Shown here piece by piece: positions 24,644 to 32,365 of a DNA stretch of 34,094 nt; position 1 is the first letter of the stretch; each line of letters begins with the position of its first letter. The DNA comes from CAZYVD01 sp964651045 (GTDB lineage: Bacteria; Zhuqueibacterota; QNDG01; DSAB01): contig CAZYVD010000024.1 of assembly GCA_964651045.1 (NCBI GenBank), forward strand, positions 1 to 34,094. Reading direction: 5' to 3'. Below the pieces are notes generated by a model. The model was given only the letters and a program-made list of their open reading frames with translations. It was not told the DNA's origin and ran no database searches. The translations under genes were made by a program, and so were the position numbers.

Positions 24644-26953
24644 TTGCAGGGAGAATTGAAAGAACAGGAAGTAAACCTGAAGGATTATATTCGTATTCTT
24701 CTCAGGGGGCGATGGATAATATTAATCTCATTTATCGTTGTTGTTTCGTCTACAGTATATTTCACATTTACGGCCGAGCCTGTTTATGAAGCCTCTGCAC
24801 TCGTAATGCTTAAAAACAAGGGGGGTGTGCAGCAGCAGATATTTGAGGTGGCCAGCTATATTCAAAAAGAGACACAGATCAACAACCAGGTAGAGATACT
24901 CAAGAGCAGAACGCTTGCAGAGAATGTGATTACAAGACTCCATGAATCACCATACAGGGATTCTCTCAGAATCTTAGGAAACTACGAAGGCAGGAAGCCT
25001 TTTTCATTAACCGGCTGGATATTCTCGCTCTTAAAATCAAAGAAAAAAGACCTCAGTGAGATGACATTTGAAGAAAAGTTCGATAAACTCGTTGAGAACT
25101 TCAGAGAGAGAACTATATCCGTGACTCCAAAGAGGGATACAGACATAATTGAGCTTAAGGTTCAGGCAGCATCACAATTTGAGGCGAGTTTTATTGCCAA
25201 CACATGGATGGAGGCATATCAGGATTTAGATATAAAAGAGAGCAGAGGAGAGGTGAGTCAGGTTAAGAAATTCATCGAAGAGAAGATGAAAGACATGCAG
25301 AAGGAATTGACCAGTGCCGAAGATAAGTTAAAAGAGTACAAAGAAACGCATGATGTTGCAGAACTAACAGCAGAGACTCAGCAGATAATAGAACAATCGG
25401 CAGAGTTTGAGAAGCTGTATCAGGCTGCACAGACAGATCTTGAGGCAACAAGGATGAAGCTGACGTCCCTGAAATCTCATCTTGATGACAAGAAGATGCG
25501 GTCTGCTCTTGAAACCACACTCTCGAGTCCTGTTATTGCAGAGATGGAAAAACAGCTTGCATATGAGATTAGTGCAAAGGCTGCTCTGGAGGAGATGGCA
25601 AAGAAACAGGGGCTTACAAATGTAAAGGCCAATGATATTAAATCGGCACAGGATAGGATAGATGGTATTCGAAAGAAGATACTTGCAATGAAGAGGGAAC
25701 TGCTCGAGAAGGGAGGTCTTCTTAATCCAGAACAGAAGTATGATGAGATTCTGATAAACTATTTAGAGGCTCAGACAGAGATAAAGGCTCTTGAGGCTAG
25801 AAAGAAGGCACTGTCAAAGATAGTCAGTAAGTATAACCGAAAACTCGATGCACTTCCAGGAACGAGTCTGAAGCTTGCAAGGCTTCAGAGAGATGTTGAG
25901 GTAAAAAACAAGATCTATATGATGCTGGTAGAAAAGTATGAAGAGAACAGAATAGCAGAGGCGGGAGAAATAGGGTCTGTTCGAATAGTGGACAGGGCAA
26001 AGCCGCCCGACAGACCGATCAAACCAAAGAAGAAATTAAACATATTGTTGGGAATAATGGTTGGTCTCGGCCTGGGTATTGGGCTAACATTTCTGCGGGA
26101 ATATATGGACAACTCCTTAAAATCTGCAGAGGATATCGATGCCATGGGTGTTCCTGTGATCGGATCTATTCCGTTCATTTCTCCGTCGAGGAGCGACAAG
26201 AGCAGCGGCGATTTGAATGGTGTGGTTGCACAGATAGAATCAAGGATGGTGACCCATTTTGCACCAAAATCTCCAGTTTCAGAAGCATACAGAACTCTTC
26301 GAACAAACATCCAATATGCACGTGCAGATAAGCCGGTCAAATCGTTTCTTGTAACGAGTTCAGGGCCTGGAGAGGGGAAATCGACAACTGCTGCAAATCT
26401 TGCTATAACTTTTGCCCAGATGGGTGCAAGAACACTGCTGATCGATGCTGACATGAGACGGCCGGTGCTGCATAATATTTTCAGGCTGCCTAAAAGGGAT
26501 GGGCTCACAAATTTACTGGTGGGAAAGATCTCGACAACAGAGGCTGTGCAGAAGACGAGTGTAAAAAATCTTCACCTGATTGCTGCTGGAATAATACCTC
26601 CAAATCCATCGGAGCTTTTAGCATCAAAGTCCATGGACAACGTTTTGAAGGAACTCAATCAATATTTTGATATTATGATATGTGATACGCCTCCTGTAAT
26701 AGCAGTAACAGATCCTGCTGTATTATCTACAAAGCTCGATGGAGTTGTGCTCGTTGTAAAATCGGAAGAGACAAATCGGGACGCATTTCTCCACAGCAGA
26801 ACGCTTCTCAATAATGTTAATGCAACGATTCTTGGTGTAATAGTAAATGGAATACGAATCGAACACATGTATGGGTCGTATTATCACTACTATCAGCAGT
26901 ATTATGAAAGCGACGGCAAATATAAGAAGAGCAGTCGAAAAATTATTGTTTGA
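24644..26953 (+). CDS. Wzc-type polysaccharide co-polymerase with BY-kinase domain
   Basis: Inner-membrane chain-length regulator and tyrosine autokinase for exported polysaccharide. The Wzz domain has TM1 at ~24-43, a long periplasmic coiled-coil region (about 190-430), a proline-rich stretch (PPDRPIKPKKK) and TM2 at ~467-486. The cytoplasmic BY-kinase has Walker A GPGEGKSTT (K579), Walker A' LLIDADMRRP and Walker B-like MICDTPPV. The C-terminus carries an eight-tyrosine cluster (Y743, 746, 747, 749, 750, 753, 754, 760), the autophosphorylation tail. 769 aa, single-chain form typical of Gram-negatives. The start is TTG 24644, 5 bases after AGAGGGGG. It opens the polysaccharide region; no Wza-type export protein is in view. 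Confidence 0.93.
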   Translation: MQGELKEQEVNLKDYIRILLRGRWIILISFIVVVSSTVYFTFTAEPVYEASALVMLKNKGGVQQQIFEVASYIQKETQINNQVEILKSRTLAENVITRLHESPYRDSLRILGNYEGRKPFSLTGWIFSLLKSKKKDLSEMTFEEKFDKLVENFRERTISVTPKRDTDIIELKVQAASQFEASFIANTWMEAYQDLDIKESRGEVSQVKKFIEEKMKDMQKELTSAEDKLKEYKETHDVAELTAETQQIIEQSAEFEKLYQAAQTDLEATRMKLTSLKSHLDDKKMRSALETTLSSPVIAEMEKQLAYEISAKAALEEMAKKQGLTNVKANDIKSAQDRIDGIRKKILAMKRELLEKGGLLNPEQKYDEILINYLEAQTEIKALEARKKALSKIVSKYNRKLDALPGTSLKLARLQRDVEVKNKIYMMLVEKYEENRIAEAGEIGSVRIVDRAKPPDRPIKPKKKLNILLGIMVGLGLGIGLTFLREYMDNSLKSAEDIDAMGVPVIGSIPFISPSRSDKSSGDLNGVVAQIESRMVTHFAPKSPVSEAYRTLRTNIQYARADKPVKSFLVTSSGPGEGKSTTAANLAITFAQMGARTLLIDADMRRPVLHNIFRLPKRDGLTNLLVGKISTTEAVQKTSVKNLHLIAAGIIPPNPSELLASKSMDNVLKELNQYFDIMICDTPPVIAVTDPAVLSTKLDGVVLVVKSEETNRDAFLHSRTLLNNVNATILGVIVNGIRIEHMYGSYYHYYQQYYESDGKYKKSSRKIIV

Positions 26954-27010
26954 GGGAATGTTTTCAGAAAAGATTTCTGCAGATATATTTTGATTCGGAA
27001 AGGATGAGAG

Positions 27011-27883
27011 ATGATTGGTCCTCTGATAGAGTCGCTCAGGCCAAAGCAGTGGAGTAAAAATTTACTTCTGTTTGCAGGTCTGTTTTTTTCAAGAAACGTT
27101 TTTCACCTTTCACTTGTTTTGAGGGTAGTTTTTGGATTTGTTCTGTTTTGTTTGATAAGCGGTGGTGTCTATTTATTTAATGATCTATTCGATTTAAAAA
27201 AGGACAGAGAACATCCTGTTAAATCAAAAAGGCCGCTTCCTTCAGGAAGATTATCTGTATCGAGCGCAATAGTATCATCGATCATTTTAATAGGAGGAGG
27301 TCTTTTACTTTCGTTTTATCTTAAAATCGAATTTGGATACTTTGCACTTTCATATGTTGCTATCAATATTGCATATTCACTAATACTTAAACATATTGTA
27401 ATCTTAGATGTTATATTAATTGCTTTTGGATTTGTTATAAGAGCCGTATCTGGTGCAGTAATCATTGGTGTTTCGATCTCATCATGGCTTCTGATATGTA
27501 CAATATTTCTTGCGCTTTTTCTCGCGTTGTGCAAGAGGAGGCATGAGCTCGTTTTTCTTGGCAGCAGTGCTGAGCAGCACCGCAAGATATTGAGCGAGTA
27601 TTCACCAGAGCTGTTGGATCAGATGATCTCAGTGGTTACAGCATCGACTGTCATGGCCTATGCACTCTATACAATGTCTGCAGAAACAGTAGATAAATTT
27701 GGAACAAGAAATCTTATCTTTACCATACCATTTGTTATTTATGGGATATTTCGATATCTATATCTTGTGCATCAAAGAAATCTGGGTGGAAGTCCAGAGC
27801 TAATACTTTTAAAAGACAGATCTATGATAGTAAATATTGCACTCTTTTTAGTTGTCAGCGGTTTGATCATCTATTTAAAATAG
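27011..27883 (+). CDS. UbiA-family prenyltransferase, decaprenyl-phosphate phosphoribosyltransferase-like
   Basis: Multi-pass membrane enzyme (about eight hydrophobic segments, 290 aa). The N-terminus ESLRPKQWSKNLLLFAGL and the motif N57-D-L-F-D61 followed by D65 and HPVKSKRPLPSG match the DPPR-synthase branch of the UbiA family, which transfers 5-phosphoribose from PRPP to a polyprenyl phosphate. In mycobacteria this starts lipid-linked arabinose synthesis. Here the acceptor would be the UppS product or a similar polyprenyl phosphate. DprE1/E2-like epimerase genes are absent from the window, so the final sugar is unknown. ATG 27011 follows AAGGATGAGAG. The next gene is a small SMR-type protein that may flip the product. 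Confidence 0.8.
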   Translation: MIGPLIESLRPKQWSKNLLLFAGLFFSRNVFHLSLVLRVVFGFVLFCLISGGVYLFNDLFDLKKDREHPVKSKRPLPSGRLSVSSAIVSSIILIGGGLLLSFYLKIEFGYFALSYVAINIAYSLILKHIVILDVILIAFGFVIRAVSGAVIIGVSISSWLLICTIFLALFLALCKRRHELVFLGSSAEQHRKILSEYSPELLDQMISVVTASTVMAYALYTMSAETVDKFGTRNLIFTIPFVIYGIFRYLYLVHQRNLGGSPELILLKDRSMIVNIALFLVVSGLIIYLK

Positions 27884-27907
27884 GATTTTAATAAAGAGGA
27901 GTTCGAA

Positions 27908-28267
27908 TTGAATATAGTATACATTATTATCCTGTCACTGGCGATCCTACTCAATGCAACGGCAAACATACTGGTAAAGTTAGGCATGCGCAGGATAGGC
28001 CCTGCAGAGGGAGTGATGGATATTGCCAGGAAGGCAATTACAAGGCCGGAACTCTTTGCAGGAATAGTTTCATTTATTCTTGCCTTTGTTGCATACAGTT
28101 TTATTCTGACACGTTTGAATTTAAGCATTGCATACCCAATAATGATAAGCATGTCTTTAGTGATCGTGGTAATGGTGTCGCAGTTTTTTTTAAAAGAAGC
28201 TATTACTCCTTTTCAAATAGCAGGATTTTTATTGATAATTTTTGGAGTATGGATGGTTGCTAAGTAA
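27908..28267 (+). CDS. Small four-helix SMR/EamA-like transporter
   Basis: A 119-residue, very hydrophobic protein with four predicted membrane helices (about 2-20, 45-65, 70-90, 96-117). The region AYPIMISMSLVIVVMVSQFFLKEAIT resembles the third/fourth helices of SMR and ArnE/ArnF-type half transporters, where LKE follows the helix. Such proteins export drugs or flip lipid-linked sugars. Its position 24 bases after the DPPR-synthase-like gene favours a lipid-sugar flippase; that is inference. The start is TTG 27908, after AGAGGAG with 6-base spacing. Confidence 0.75.
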   Translation: MNIVYIIILSLAILLNATANILVKLGMRRIGPAEGVMDIARKAITRPELFAGIVSFILAFVAYSFILTRLNLSIAYPIMISMSLVIVVMVSQFFLKEAITPFQIAGFLLIIFGVWMVAK

Positions 28268-28282
28268 TATACTTATGTCCAA

Positions 28283-28314
28283 TTTTTTATACATTGTGTC
28301 AGTTTTTTTATACA
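28283..28314. repeat. 11-bp direct repeat in the leader of the NusG-like gene
   Basis: TTTTTTATACA occurs at 28283-28293 and 28304-28314, offset by 21 bases, i.e. two helical turns. The pair sits upstream of the inferred promoter at 28403-28431. The spacing suggests two protein-binding sites on one DNA face, but low-complexity T-runs make chance possible. Confidence 0.35.
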
Positions 28315-28374
28315 CTTTTTAGAAAATCGATCGGAAGTTTATGTGGCGTTTCTTTAAAATAAATAATAAGTTAG

Positions 28375-28395
28375 ACCACATGTTGATCTTGTGGT
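28375..28395. promoter_or_regulatory. Inverted repeat ACCACA-N9-TGTGGT before the NusG-like promoter
   Basis: Perfect six-base arms (28375-28380 and 28390-28395) around a 9-base centre. It ends 8 bases before the candidate -35 box, where an activator or repressor could act. No T-tract follows, so it is not a terminator. Confidence 0.35.
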
Positions 28396-28402
28396 ACGGT
28401 AT

Positions 28403-28431
28403 TTGTAATTTTATTGAAAATTAAGTATATT
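28403..28431 (+). promoter_or_regulatory. Weak promoter of the NusG-like gene
   Basis: TTGTAA (28403-28408), 17-base spacer and TATATT (28426-28431). Transcription would start close to 28438, at or just inside the first possible start codon, GTG 28436. Either the message is leaderless, the promoter lies further up, or translation starts later in the frame. Confidence 0.35.
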
Positions 28432-28435
28432 AATA

Positions 28436-29008
28436 GTGGTTGGAGAGAGTAGCGAAGTCCTGCCAGCAGTGGGAGATACGAGAGTAAATTCAAGTACGGA
28501 TGTATGCTGGTATGCTATGTATACCAGGTCCCGTCACGAAAAGAAGGTAGAGCTGCAGCTTCAAGAAAAAGGAATAGAATCTTACCTTCCCAAACAGAGA
28601 GTACTGCGCCGGTGGAGCGACAGAAGAAAATGGGTAGAGGAGCCCCTTTTCAGATGTTATATATTTATCCATGTAAATGCTAAAGACAGGCTGCGGGCTC
28701 TTCAGACATACGGTTCTGTGCGCATTGTTTCGTTCAATGGGAGGCCTGCAGTAGTTTCAGATATAGAGATCGAGCGAATAAAAAGAATATTGAATGAGAT
28801 TGAGACTGTTCAGTCGTGTCCTCCCGTTTCAGAGGGAGATATAGTAGAGATAGTTCGCGGACCGTTAAAAGGGATAAGGGGAAGACTCGAAGAGCTCAGA
28901 GACAACATGCGGATTGTTGTTGAAGTAGAGTCTATACATCAGGCGCTGCGTTTCAACATAGACGGGCTTGATGTCAGGGTTGTAAAGAAATTCAATAAAG
29001 ATAAATAA
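28436..29008 (+). CDS. NusG/RfaH/UpxY-like specialised transcription antiterminator
   Basis: NusG paralog that would ride with RNA polymerase through a long operon. The NGN domain (about residues 24-120) starts at CWYAMYTRSRHEKKVE and includes YLPKQRVLRRWSDRRKW and LFRCYIFIHV. A KOW segment lies at about residues 127-150 (EGDIVEIVRGPLKGIRG). 190 aa. The WSDRRKWVEEPLF form is typical of the UpxY/RfaH-like proteins that head polysaccharide loci rather than housekeeping NusG, which would sit by rplK. GTG 28436 is the first start in the frame but has no ribosome site; GTG 28469 is the alternative and would still keep the whole NGN domain. Confidence 0.88.
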   Translation: MVGESSEVLPAVGDTRVNSSTDVCWYAMYTRSRHEKKVELQLQEKGIESYLPKQRVLRRWSDRRKWVEEPLFRCYIFIHVNAKDRLRALQTYGSVRIVSFNGRPAVVSDIEIERIKRILNEIETVQSCPPVSEGDIVEIVRGPLKGIRGRLEELRDNMRIVVEVESIHQALRFNIDGLDVRVVKKFNKDK

Positions 29009-29033
29009 GAACTTGAAATTTAAATGATTAAAT

Positions 29034-29070
29034 GCCCTTTGCGGCCCATCTTTGATGGGACTGAGAGGGC
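29034..29070 (+). promoter_or_regulatory. Imperfect hairpin in the leader after the NusG-like gene
   Basis: Inner stem CCCATC-TTT-GATGGG (29045-29059) is perfect and is enclosed by GCCCT (29034-29038) and AGGGC (29066-29070), with an internal loop between. No T-tract follows, so it is not a terminator. GGCGGAGC at 29068-29075 recalls the start of the enterobacterial RfaH ops element (GGCGGTAGC). In an RfaH-like system the recruitment site lies in the leader of the target operon, as here; the likeness is short and may be chance. Confidence 0.35.
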
Positions 29071-29212
29071 GGAGCTGTGAAGAAAGGAGGGATGTAAAAT
29101 TTTTATGGCCTGATCAGTCATGAAAGGGGAAGATTGGCAGAGACATGCTCTTGAGAGAAGAGAGAGGAGAGTAATCAAAAGTATGCCAATTAAAACCCGA
29201 GGAGAATAAAAC

Positions 29213-29383
29213 ATGACTAAAGATTGGGTAGTATTTCGACCTGAGCCGCAAGGAGGGTTCAGTGTAGAGGTTACAATTATTCCTGAATGTAGAAGCTATG
29301 GAAGAACATTAGAGGAGGCAGTGAGAAACATTAAAGAGAAGATTAACGAGTATCTGGATTCACTCGAACTTGAGGAGGAATAG
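29213..29383 (+). CDS. Orphan HicB-like small protein
   Basis: A 56-residue protein beginning MTKDWVVFRPEPQGG, then FSVEVTIIPECRSYGRTLEEAVRNI, and a helix with an acidic tail (LELEEE). The order beta-strand, Gly-rich turn, strand, PEC(x)SYG, then EEA-x-NIKEKI matches the HicB RNase-H-like antitoxin core (usual form: PELPGC...G-TLEEAL-NIKE). It lacks a C-terminal DNA-binding domain. ATG 29213 follows GAGGAGA with 8-base spacing. No hicA-like frame lies within 200 bases upstream or directly downstream, so it is a solitary HicB fold. It sits 12 bases before the DUF2061-cysC pseudogene. Confidence 0.7.
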   Translation: MTKDWVVFRPEPQGGFSVEVTIIPECRSYGRTLEEAVRNIKEKINEYLDSLELEEE

Positions 29384-29395
29384 CGCCCTATTTCA

Positions 29396-30115
29396 ATGAT
29401 CAAAGAGACAAAATTCAGGTCTGTTGTAAAGTCGATCACATGGCGGTTTTTAGCAACAATGACAACGGTCTTGCTGGTTTTGATCTTTACAGGAAGGGCA
29501 GAAATTGCATTTTCGATTGGTGGAATCGAAATTGTAATAAAAATGTTAATCTATTTTTTCCATGAGCGCGGGTGGGATCTGATAAGATGGGGTAAAAGAG
29601 AAATTCGGCCCTGCGTGGTATGGATTACAGGCCTTTCAGGATCAGGGAAGACAACTCTTGCAAAACGTGTGGTTGAGAAACTGCACCAGCAGGGGCTGAA
29701 GTGCGACCATTTAGATGGTGAGACCATTAGAGATTTATTCCCAAATACTGGTTTCACTAAAAAGGAGGTAAATGAACACATTGAGCGGGTCGGTCTTCTG
29801 GCAAGCAGACTTTAAAGAAAGGGTGTATTTGTAGTAGCCTCTTTTTTATCGCCCTATAAGGAATCGCGCGAGTTTGCCAGAGGACTCTGCAGGAATTTTA
29901 TTGAGGTATATCTTTCTACTCCTTTAAAGGTTTGTGAATAGAGAGATAAAAAAAATCTCTATTCAAGGGCAAGAAAGGGGGAGATAAAGAATTTACCAGG
30001 AATAGATGTGAAATATGAGGAGCCAGATAATCCTGAACTTATCATCGATACAAGCAATTGTAAACCAGAAGAAGCAGCCTAAAGAGTTGTTAATCTGTTG
30101 AAAAAGTATATGTGA
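29396..30115 (+). pseudogene. DUF2061-adenylylsulfate kinase (CysC) with three in-frame stop codons
   Basis: One frame of 240 codons, without any shift, reads as a DUF2061 membrane domain (residues 1-66, FRSVVKSITWRFLAT, FSIGGIEIVIKM, YFFHERGWDLIRWGKR) joined to a complete APS kinase: P-loop GLSGSGKTT (79-87), HLDGETIRDLFPNTGF, GVFVVASFLSPYKESRE, FIEVYLSTPLKVCE, YEEPDNPELIIDT. Stops interrupt it at codon 140 (TAA 29813-29815), codon 182 (TAG 29939-29941) and codon 229 (TAA 30080-30082); the natural stop is TGA 30113-30115. The truncated product is 139 aa with the P-loop but without the rest of the kinase. A complete CysC domain is encoded in the next gene, which may explain the decay. All three stop codons end healthy genes in this window, so recoding is unlikely. 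Confidence 0.85.
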
Positions 30116-30123
30116 GGAGAAGA

Positions 30124-32001
30124 ATGAACGGTCCTTCATTACCTGCACATGGAGGTAGTGGTCTTGTTGATCGTACACTTCCTGAGATAGAATTGGATAG
30201 AATCGTTTCAGATTCTGATAGCAAGAAAGAATATAAGATAAGCGATGGTGACCTTTCGATTTTTTATAGAATTGCAGACGGAACATTATCTCCCCTTGAA
30301 GGTCCCATGAAAAGAGACGAATTTGATCGTGTACTCGATGAAGAAGTCATCGAGCGAAACGGAAAGCTTTATGCATGGACGATTCCCATAGCATTTCCCA
30401 TACAAGGCAAAATGGCGAAGAGGTTTGATATAGGGGAAACCGTTGTTGTAAAGAGTTCGGATGGAAAGATAGTAGGTCTTTTGAACATAGAAGATATCTA
30501 CCCATTTGATAAGAAGAAGTACAATCGAATTGTTTATGGCACAGAACGTATGGATCATCCTGGAGCTCGTATATTCAGCAGCGATTCTCGCGATTACCTC
30601 CTCGGTGGAAAGATATGGGCAATACCTCGGTATAGTAGCAGAGGATTCGAGAAATATATGCTCTCGCCTCGGCAGGCCCGTAATCTGTTTAAAAAGCGTG
30701 GATGGCAGCGAGTAGTAGCTTTCCAGACCAGAAATGCCCTGCACAGGGCGCATGAGTATGCCCTGATCTATGCTGCTGAAAAATTGAACAGGGAGGGGTA
30801 TTTTACAGGAGCCGTTCTCAATCCTCTTGTGGGTGAGACAAAATCGGATGATGTGCCTGCAGATGTTAGAATGCATACATACGAGGCTCTTATACAGTCA
30901 GGGCAGTTTGGAAAGGGTGACAAGGATGATAAACTCTGGCAATCTCTTGGATACAGTTTTGAGGAGAACCTTCTTCTGATCGGACTGGACATGAAGATGT
31001 TTTATGCCGGGCCAAAAGAGGCAATAATGCATGCAATATACAGGCAGAATTATGGATTTACAGATATTGTGATTGGAAGAAAACATGCAGATGCTCCCTA
31101 TGATGATGGAAGTCCCATTTGGGGAGATTTCGATGCACATGAGAAATTTGACAATTTAAATGGTGAGCTTCTAATAAAACCTGTTAAAGTTGGATTCGCA
31201 GCATATTTTAAAGAGATAGAGAGAGTAGGCCTGATAGAAGAATTTAAACCAAAAGGTTATCATCCAGTATTTATCTCAGGCAAGGAGGTGAGGAGGAGGC
31301 TGCAAATAGGCGATGATGTCGATGAACGAATCATGCGAAAGGTTGTTTCTGATATCTTAAGAGATTTTTATTCTGGTAAAAAAGAGACTGGTAGTAAGTC
31401 CAGGAAAAGCTCCAATGTAACATGGCATCATACAAAGATAACAAAGAAGGACAGGGAAGAGAGAAACAATCACAGGGGAGTTGTTCTCTGGCTTACCGGA
31501 CTTTCAGGGAGTGGAAAATCTACAATAGCTACTATTGTTGAAGAAAAACTTTTTGAAATGGGATGTCAGGTCTACATTCTTGATGGAGACAATATTCGTC
31601 ATGGGCTCAATCAGGATCTGGGATTTTCTCCAGAAGATAGAGAAGAAAATATACGACGAATTGGAGAGGTAGCTCATCTTTTTGCAGATGCTGGAATCAT
31701 AGCAATAACATCTTTTATATCTCCATACCGAAAAGATCGCAACAGAGCCAGAAAGCTCAATAAAAAGGGGGAATTTATCGAAGTATATGTAAAGGCTCCT
31801 CTATGTGTTTGTGAAGAGAGGGATCCAAAGGGACTGTATAAGAAAGCAAGAATGGGCAAGATAAAGGATTTTACTGGGATATCGGCTCCGTATGAAGAAC
31901 CGGAGAATCCTGAACTTATAGTTGAGACTGATAAGATGAATCCTGAGCAGTCTGCTGATTTTATTATCGATTTTCTTAAGTCAAAAAGCATTATAAATTA
32001 G
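30124..32001 (+). CDS. Bifunctional sulfate adenylyltransferase / adenylylsulfate kinase (Sat-CysC fusion)
   Basis: Activates sulfate in two steps to PAPS, the sulfuryl donor for sulfotransferases or assimilation. Residues ~1-420 are the ATP sulfurylase, with QTRNALHRAH (201-210), LVGETKSDD, MFYAGPKEAIMHAI and the IVIGRKHAD segment. After a basic linker, residues ~445-625 are APS kinase, with P-loop GLSGSGKS (K465), LDGDNIRHGLNQDLGFSPEDREENIRR-type region, FISPYRKDR and ERDPKGLYKKAR. Both domains look intact. I chose ATG 30124 (AGGAG at 30115-30119) over GTG 30112; 625 aa. In a polysaccharide locus the likely use of PAPS is glycan sulfation, but no sulfotransferase or PAPS reductase is in the window. 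Confidence 0.92.
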   Translation: MNGPSLPAHGGSGLVDRTLPEIELDRIVSDSDSKKEYKISDGDLSIFYRIADGTLSPLEGPMKRDEFDRVLDEEVIERNGKLYAWTIPIAFPIQGKMAKRFDIGETVVVKSSDGKIVGLLNIEDIYPFDKKKYNRIVYGTERMDHPGARIFSSDSRDYLLGGKIWAIPRYSSRGFEKYMLSPRQARNLFKKRGWQRVVAFQTRNALHRAHEYALIYAAEKLNREGYFTGAVLNPLVGETKSDDVPADVRMHTYEALIQSGQFGKGDKDDKLWQSLGYSFEENLLLIGLDMKMFYAGPKEAIMHAIYRQNYGFTDIVIGRKHADAPYDDGSPIWGDFDAHEKFDNLNGELLIKPVKVGFAAYFKEIERVGLIEEFKPKGYHPVFISGKEVRRRLQIGDDVDERIMRKVVSDILRDFYSGKKETGSKSRKSSNVTWHHTKITKKDREERNNHRGVVLWLTGLSGSGKSTIATIVEEKLFEMGCQVYILDGDNIRHGLNQDLGFSPEDREENIRRIGEVAHLFADAGIIAITSFISPYRKDRNRARKLNKKGEFIEVYVKAPLCVCEERDPKGLYKKARMGKIKDFTGISAPYEEPENPELIVETDKMNPEQSADFIIDFLKSKSIIN

Positions 32002-32047
32002 ATGATTAAGATAATCAACAGAGAAGATTGATCCTGATGAGTTTAAA

Positions 32048-32365
32048 ATGCTTCTTGACAAAGAGTTTGGTGATATGGTTAAGGTTGTAGTTGATGTTAA
32101 GAGGGGGATTGTTGCACTCGGCGGCGATTTACATTCTGATGCAGAAAAATTAATGATTGAAAAGGGTTGTGTTAGGGAAAATCTTTGGGGAGCCAATGTT
32201 TACCCCTTCAATGAACCGGATGACCGAATAGAATATGTTGCACTCATCAACATCCGTCCGAGACAGAATAACCCTTCAATGGAAATAAAGAGTCATGAAA
32301 TACGGAATAAGGTAAAGTTCTATATCGAAAAGTTTATAGTAGGTCGTGATGAAAGACTGGTATAA
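32048..32365 (+). CDS. DUF5674-like protein of unknown function, N-terminus apparently lost by frameshift
   Basis: A 105-residue reading resembling DUF5674 (FGDMVKVVVDVKRGIVALGGDLHSD; ENLWGANVYP; ALINIRPRQNNPSMEI). Function unknown. The family usually begins with about 15 residues before FGDMVK. Those can be read here from ATG 32002 (MIKIINRE) but in another frame, joined to IDPDEFK just before ATG 32048 only if one or two bases are changed near 32022-32031. So either translation begins at ATG 32048, which has no clear ribosome site, or the gene is frameshifted. The domain core itself is intact. It overlaps the next ORF by about 17 bases. Confidence 0.6.
   Translation: MLLDKEFGDMVKVVVDVKRGIVALGGDLHSDAEKLMIEKGCVRENLWGANVYPFNEPDDRIEYVALINIRPRQNNPSMEIKSHEIRNKVKFYIEKFIVGRDERLV

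Noticed and set aside
29024..29080. 18-codon ORF starting MIKCPLRPIFDG across the hairpin
   Set aside because: No ribosome site; the segment is better explained by the hairpin itself.
29120..29209. 29-codon ORF (MKGEDWQRH...) before the HicB-like gene, as a possible HicA
   Set aside because: Too short, no ribosome site that I trust, highly charged, and no HicA-like motif.
29813..30082. Recoding of UAA/UAG as an amino acid in the DUF2061-CysC frame
   Set aside because: TAA, TAG and TGA each end several intact genes in this window, and no read-through signal is apparent; a pseudogene explains the stops more simply.
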